Shown here one piece after another: positions 14,112 to 18,025 of a DNA stretch of 18,025 bases; the first letter of the stretch is position 1; each line of letters starts with the position of its first letter. The position numbers and the translations under genes were made by a program. The notes under the pieces are model-generated. The model had not been told where the DNA came from and made no database searches. It was given only the letters and a program-made list of their open reading frames with translations. The stretch is from DTKY01 sp037440765 (lineage in GTDB: Bacteria; Acidobacteriota; Terriglobia; Bryobacterales; Bryobacteraceae), in assembly GCA_037440765.1 (NCBI GenBank), contig JBBITL010000083.1:1-18025 (forward strand), in the 5' to 3' direction.

Positions 14112-14177
14112 CCAAGGTTTGGCGGTCAACCCAGCCGCAACAGTTCCTACCCACTCCATCGATACGGAGCCAATCGA

Positions 14178-16274
14178 GTGAAAGTCTACGAAGGCAAAGC
14201 CATTCGCAATGTCGGACTGACCGGACACGGCAACTCCGGCAAAACCACCCTGGCAGCCGGCATGCTCTTCCTGACCGGCGCCACCAACCGCCTGACGCGG
14301 GTGGACGAGGGCAACACGGTCACCGATTTCGACGACGAGGAGGTGCAGCGCAAGATCACGATCTCCACCGGCGTGGCCTGCGCCGAGTGGAACAAGTGCA
14401 AGATCAACCTGCTGGACACGCCCGGGTTTAACATCTTCATTAACGACACCAGGGCCGCCCTGGCGGCCGCCGACAGCTCGCTGGTGCTGGTGGACGGCGT
14501 GGCGGGCGTCGAGGTGCAGACCGAGAAGGTGTGGGGCTTCGCCAACGAGTTCAAGCTCCCGCGCGCCCTGGTGATCAACAAGCTCGACCGCGAGAACGCC
14601 AGCTTCGAGCGCGCCCTCGCCAGCATCCACGAGAACTTCGGGCGCGCCGCCGTGCCGGTGCAGCTTCCGGCGGGCGCCGAGCGCGAGTTCCGGGGCGTCA
14701 TCGACCTGGTGCGGATGAAGTGCTTCACCTACGAGCCCGGCGGCAACGGCCGGGGCAAGGAGGAGCCGGTCCCGCAGGGCCTGGCCGAGGCGGCCCAGAA
14801 GGCGCACGAGGCGCTGATTGAGATGGTCGCCGAGGGAAACGACGCTCTGCTCGAGGAGTTCTTCGAGAAGGGCACGCTGCCGCCCGAGCGCCTGGTGGAG
14901 GGCCTGCGCGCGGCGATCCGCGAATTGCGGCTGTTTCCGGTGCTGTGCGCGAGCGGGCTGAACAACATCGGCACCGACCTCGTGCTGGACCTGATCGTGG
15001 ACTACCTGCCGGCCCCCACCGAGCGGGAAGCGCTCACCGGGCACCTGGACGGCCGGGAGGTGCAGCGCGCGGTTTCCGACAAGGAGCCGGTTGCGGCGTT
15101 CGTCTTCAAGACCGTGGCCGATCCTTTCGCCGGCCGCGTGACTTACTTCAAGGTGTGTTCAGGGGCGCTGAAGAACGACGCCAATCTGGCCAACGCGCGC
15201 TCCGGGTCCAATGAGCGGCTGTCGCACATCGGGTGCCTGTTTGGGAAGACCGTCCGGCCGGTGACCGAACTGCGCGCCGGCGACATTGGTGGCGTGGCCA
15301 AGCTCAAGGACACGCTGACCGGGGACACGCTCGCCGAGAAGGGTTCGCTCATCAGTTACCCGCCGGTTAAGCTGGCCGAGCCGTCCATAGCCTTCGCCAT
15401 CGAGGCCAAGACGCGGCAGGACGAGGACCGCATGGGCGCCGCCATTCAGAAGATCCTGGAAGAGGACCAGTCGCTGCGCTTCTACCGGGACCCCCAGACC
15501 AAGGAGTTTCTGCTGGCGGGAAGCGGGCAGCAGCACGTCGAGGTGATCGTCAGCCGCCTGAAGAACCGCTACGGCGTGGATGTCACGCTGAAGGCCCCCA
15601 AGGTGCCCTACCGGGAGACGATCCGGGGCAAGGCCGACGTGCAGGGCCGGCACAAGAAGCAGACCGGCGGACACGGCCAGTTCGGCGACTGCTGGATCAG
15701 GATGGAGCCGCTGCCCCGCGGCGGCGGCTTTGAGTTCGTCAACGACATTTTCGGCGGCGCCATCCCCCGCAACTACATTCCGGCCGTCGAGAAAGGCATT
15801 GTGGAGGCCGCCGCACAGGGCTACCTGGCCGGCTGCCCCGTGGTGGATTTCAGGGTGACGCTCTACGACGGCTCCTACCATGACGTGGACTCCTCGGAGT
15901 TGTCCTTCAAGCTGGCGGCCCGCAAGGCGTTCAAGGCCGCCATGCAGGAGGCCAAGCCGGTCCTTCTGGAGCCCGTGATGGGCGTGGAGGTGCAAGCCCC
16001 GGTGGAGTACGCCGGCGACCTGATGGGGGACATCAACGGCCGTCGCGGGCGGATCTCCGGGATGGACACGCGCGGCAATACCCAGATCGTGCGGGCCCAG
16101 GTCCCCATGGCCGAGATGCTCAACTACCAGAACGACCTGATCTCGATGACCCAGGGGCGGGCGTCGTTCACCATGGAGTTCGACCACTACGACTTCGTGC
16201 CGCAGGCACAGGCCGACAAGATCATAGCCGCCGCCAAGGCCGCCAAGGAAGGGCTCGAGGAGGAGGAGGAGTAA
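14178..16274 (+). CDS. Elongation factor G-like GTPase (EF-G type II paralogue)
   Basis: The 698-residue product is a ribosomal translocase-family GTPase. G1 is GHGNSGKT (16-23), the switch I Thr lies in RKITIS (58-63), G3 is DTPG (80-83), G4 NKLD (134-137), G5 CASG (257-260). Domain IV is complete, with KKQTGGHGQFG and YHDVDSSELSFKLAARKAFK, and so is domain V (LLEPVMGVEVQAPVEYAGDLMGDINGRRG). Two differences from canonical EF-G are visible: RKITIS in place of the usual RGITI, and DTPGF where the usual DTPGH carries the catalytic His. These place it with the EF-G-like paralogues (often called EF-G II or FusA-2) rather than the main fusA. It starts with GTG; GGAG lies eight bases upstream. It stands alone, not next to rpsL, rpsG or tuf, as a main fusA would. 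Its exact role is unknown. Confidence 0.9.
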   Translation: MKVYEGKAIRNVGLTGHGNSGKTTLAAGMLFLTGATNRLTRVDEGNTVTDFDDEEVQRKITISTGVACAEWNKCKINLLDTPGFNIFINDTRAALAAADSSLVLVDGVAGVEVQTEKVWGFANEFKLPRALVINKLDRENASFERALASIHENFGRAAVPVQLPAGAEREFRGVIDLVRMKCFTYEPGGNGRGKEEPVPQGLAEAAQKAHEALIEMVAEGNDALLEEFFEKGTLPPERLVEGLRAAIRELRLFPVLCASGLNNIGTDLVLDLIVDYLPAPTEREALTGHLDGREVQRAVSDKEPVAAFVFKTVADPFAGRVTYFKVCSGALKNDANLANARSGSNERLSHIGCLFGKTVRPVTELRAGDIGGVAKLKDTLTGDTLAEKGSLISYPPVKLAEPSIAFAIEAKTRQDEDRMGAAIQKILEEDQSLRFYRDPQTKEFLLAGSGQQHVEVIVSRLKNRYGVDVTLKAPKVPYRETIRGKADVQGRHKKQTGGHGQFGDCWIRMEPLPRGGGFEFVNDIFGGAIPRNYIPAVEKGIVEAAAQGYLAGCPVVDFRVTLYDGSYHDVDSSELSFKLAARKAFKAAMQEAKPVLLEPVMGVEVQAPVEYAGDLMGDINGRRGRISGMDTRGNTQIVRAQVPMAEMLNYQNDLISMTQGRASFTMEFDHYDFVPQAQADKIIAAAKAAKEGLEEEEE

Positions 16275-16298
16275 CTCCCTCCGGATCAGGCCGCTTGA

Positions 16299-16332
16299 CC
16301 CAGCGGGCGCCGCTGGGGTAGATTCATTATTT
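16299..16332 (+). terminator. Probable intrinsic terminator after the EF-G gene
   Basis: CCCAGCGG-GCG-CCGCTGGG is a perfect 8-bp stem with a three-base loop (16299-16317), 24 bases past the stop codon. It is followed by a T-richer stretch, GATTCATTATTTT, that is unusual in this GC-rich DNA. The T-run is interrupted, so strength is uncertain. Confidence 0.55.
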
Positions 16333-16380
16333 TCAGCCAGGTGAATACGCCGTAAAGTGAGCAGTTTGTTAGGAATACGG

Positions 16381-18025
16381 ATGAGGGTTTGGCGCACGCC
16401 TCCGCGATGGCACCTCGGCTTCGCCCTCCCGGCTCTGCTGGCGCTGGCCGGATGCAGCGCGACCAGGCCCGCTGGTTTTCATCCTGTCCTGCTCGCGCCG
16501 GCCGCGCCCGCTCCGCCGGCCGAGGTTCTGGATCCGCCGCCACCGCTCGCGGAAGCATCATCCACCCCAGGCGCGATTCCCGCCTTGGCGGGCATCCCGG
16601 CCGAACCGCTGCCGCCGCCCTCCGGCGCGGGGCCTCTGATGCGCCAGGCGGAGGCGCGATTCCAGGAGGGGCGGCGACTGTTCCGGGCGGGCCTGATGGA
16701 GGACGCCCGCCGGCAGTTTGACCAGGCGATTGACGGATTGCTGGCCGGCATGGCAGAGGGCCCGGGGCGCCCGGACCTGGAGCGGAAGCTGTCCGAACTG
16801 GCAGAGGCGATCCACCAGTACGACATATCAGGCCTCGGCGGGAATGTGGCAGAGGCCGAGCCGGCCTTCGACCGGTCGCCTCTGGACGACATACCGGAGC
16901 TCACCTTCCCCATCGACCCCAAGCTGAGGGACCTGGTGGCCGAGCAGTTGAAGGCCACCGGATCGCAGTTGCCACTGGTGGTCAACGATGACGTGCTGCG
17001 CTACATCGACTACTTCTCCAAGGGGCGCGGCCGCAAGACCCTTCTGGCCGGCCTCAAGCGCGCGGGGCGGTTCCGGCCCATGATCCGCCGGATCTTCGAC
17101 GAGGAAGGCCTCCCGCAGGAGTTGATTCACCTGGCGCAGGCCGAGTCCGGCTTCTCTCCGCGGGCCGTCTCCCATAAGATGGCCGCCGGCATGTGGCAGT
17201 TCATCCTCTCCCGCGGGCAACAGTACGGCTTGATGAGAACCGCCGCGTTCGATGACCGGCTCGATCCGGAGAAGGCCACCCGCGCCGCCGCCAGGCACCT
17301 TCGCGACTTGTACCACGAGTTCGGCGACTGGCACCTGGCCATGGCGGCATACAACTGCGGACCGCTCTGTGTGCAGAGGGCGGTCGAGCGCACCGGGTAC
17401 GCCGACGTGTGGGAGCTCCGCCGGCGCAACGCCCTGCCCAGGGAGACGTCCAACTACCTGCCGATCATCCTGGCCATGGCCATCATCGCCAAGAGCCCGG
17501 CGCAGTACGGGATCGAAAACGTGGAGGCAGATCCACCGCTGGAATACTCGACCGTGGAGATGAGCGCCAGGACCCAACTGATCCTGATCGCGGACATCAC
17601 CGACCGGTCGTTGGCCGAAATCAGGGAGTTGAATCCAGCCCTGCGGACCGCTGTGGCGCCCGCGGGCTACCCTGTACACGTGCCGGCGGGCTCCGTTCCT
17701 GCCGTGCTCTCCGCCCTGGAGCTGATCCCGGCCGACAGGCGGGCCGCCTGGAGGCTGTACCGTGTGTCGGAGGGAGACACGCTGACCAGCATAGCGCGGA
17801 CCTTCAAGATCGCCCCGAAGCAGTTGTCCGCCGCCAACGCATCGACCGGCGAAATCCCGGAGAAGGGGGCGTTTCTGATAGTCCCTGCCGAAGCGGCGGC
17901 TGCGCCCGCCAGGACGGCCGCCAAAGCGCCCGCCAGGACGGCCGCCAAAGCGCCCGCCAGGGCGGCCGCCAAAGCGCCGGCCAAGACGGCACCCAAGGCG
18001 CCGGCGGCCTCGGCCAAGCAGCAGC
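16381..18025 (+). CDS. MltD-like membrane-bound lytic transglycosylase with LysM domain (partial)
   Basis: The gene runs off the right edge; 548 residues are visible. A lipoprotein signal peptide ends in ALAGC (Cys25), so the enzyme is probably anchored to the outer membrane. A Pro-rich linker (about 38-82) and one TPR-like helical pair (about 88-121) follow. The SLT domain (about 225-370) has the catalytic Glu in QAESGFSP (E255), AAGMWQFI, DDRLDPEKATRAAARHLRDLY and MAAYNCGP, the pattern of MltD-type enzymes. A degenerate LysM-like segment (about 388-437) precedes a clear LysM (459-502, beginning YRVSEGDTLTSIA) that should bind peptidoglycan. The visible end is a repeated Ala/Pro/Lys/Arg tail. 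The 106-base gap before it contains a terminator for the EF-G gene but no clear promoter. The ribosome binding site is weak (TTAGGAATACGG). A link to flagella is possible but not shown. Confidence 0.92.
   Translation, partial: MRVWRTPPRWHLGFALPALLALAGCSATRPAGFHPVLLAPAAPAPPAEVLDPPPPLAEASSTPGAIPALAGIPAEPLPPPSGAGPLMRQAEARFQEGRRLFRAGLMEDARRQFDQAIDGLLAGMAEGPGRPDLERKLSELAEAIHQYDISGLGGNVAEAEPAFDRSPLDDIPELTFPIDPKLRDLVAEQLKATGSQLPLVVNDDVLRYIDYFSKGRGRKTLLAGLKRAGRFRPMIRRIFDEEGLPQELIHLAQAESGFSPRAVSHKMAAGMWQFILSRGQQYGLMRTAAFDDRLDPEKATRAAARHLRDLYHEFGDWHLAMAAYNCGPLCVQRAVERTGYADVWELRRRNALPRETSNYLPIILAMAIIAKSPAQYGIENVEADPPLEYSTVEMSARTQLILIADITDRSLAEIRELNPALRTAVAPAGYPVHVPAGSVPAVLSALELIPADRRAAWRLYRVSEGDTLTSIARTFKIAPKQLSAANASTGEIPEKGAFLIVPAEAAAAPARTAAKAPARTAAKAPARAAAKAPAKTAPKAPAASAKQQ
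17902..18025 (+). repeat. 24-bp tandem repeat encoding APARTAAK units
   Basis: Four copies of a 24-base unit (17902, 17926, 17950, 17974) and a partial fifth run in frame in the MltD-like gene. The first two are identical; the third differs by one base and the fourth by several. They encode APARTAAK, APARTAAK, APARAAAK and APAKTAPK, a basic tail after the LysM domain. The array continues to the window edge. Confidence 0.9.

Larger units (their letters stand above)
13953..14177. promoter_or_regulatory. Divergent regulatory region between flgB and the EF-G gene
   Basis: These 225 bases must hold promoters for both directions. The 8-mer TTTGGCGG occurs three times: inverted at 14040-14047, direct at 14073-14080 and 14118-14125, the direct copies followed by T. 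A GGCAC-N5-GTGCC palindrome lies close to flgB (13967-13981). A possible extended -10 (TGT-TAACAT) for the plus strand lies at 14103-14111. No small gene is visible. Confidence 0.55.

Noticed and set aside
14004..15044. 346-residue minus-strand frame
   Set aside because: Antisense to the start of the EF-G gene; composition is typical of a complementary shadow.
15159..16397. 412-residue minus-strand frame
   Set aside because: Antisense to the EF-G gene, whose domains IV and V are intact; no independent motif.
17667..18017. 116-residue minus-strand frame with Ala/Leu repeats
   Set aside because: It is the complement of the 24-bp repeat in the MltD-like gene; the repeat opens all frames.
17902..18025. 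Tandem repeat as a CRISPR array
   Set aside because: Units are contiguous with no unique spacers and keep the reading frame of the host gene.

Overview
This window is a very GC-rich flagellar gene cluster from a diderm bacterium. FlgA, FlgH and FlgI are all present, so both the P-ring and the L-ring are made and the cell has an outer membrane. The gene order, the acidobacterial look of the secreted cyclophilin and of the MltD-like lipoprotein, and a second-type EF-G next to the flagellar genes suggest an Acidobacteriota member of the Solibacter/Bryobacter kind. That taxonomic guess rests on remembered protein styles, not on a marker gene.

Layout from left to right. (1) Positions 1-482, minus strand: the start of a Pro/Ala-rich protein that runs off the left edge, possibly the hook-length ruler FliK. 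(2) 483-715: divergent intergenic region. (3) 716-5399, plus strand: rod and ring operon flgF-flgG-flgA-flgH-flgI-flgJ(N-domain only), tightly packed except for a 148-bp flgH-flgI gap that holds a striking palindrome. (4) 5414-6219, minus strand: flaG and fliS, without the fliD that often separates them. (5) 6285-6965, plus strand: a secreted lytic transglycosylase, convergent with the next block. (6) 6978-13952, minus strand: basal-body and export-ATPase operon flgB-flgC-fliE-fliF-fliG-fliH-fliI-fliJ, ending with a secreted cyclophilin. (7) 13953-14177: divergent regulatory region with repeated TTTGGCGG boxes. (8) 14178-16274, plus strand: an EF-G paralogue. (9) 16381 to the right edge, plus strand: an MltD-like lytic transglycosylase lipoprotein with a LysM domain and a repetitive Ala/Pro/Lys/Arg tail, cut by the window end.

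The genes work together. The minus-strand operon makes the MS-ring (FliF), its switch protein (FliG), the rod parts FliE, FlgB and FlgC, and the soluble export ATPase complex (FliH, FliI, FliJ). The plus-strand operon makes the remaining rod (FlgF, FlgG), the P- and L-rings (FlgI, FlgH) with the P-ring chaperone FlgA, and the rod-cap protein FlgJ. FlgJ has lost its muramidase half; a separately encoded SLT-type enzyme close by may open the peptidoglycan instead. FliS is the flagellin chaperone. The export gate, FlgD, FlgE, FlgK, FlgL, FliC, FliD, stator and C-ring genes FliM and FliN are not in this window.

Most of the window is ordinary flagellar machinery. I see no tRNA, rRNA, CRISPR array or insertion sequence. 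The less ordinary points are the flgH-flgI palindrome, the repeated boxes between flgB and the EF-G gene, a FlgH with no cysteine for lipidation, the split FlgJ function, and the accessory enzymes embedded in the cluster.
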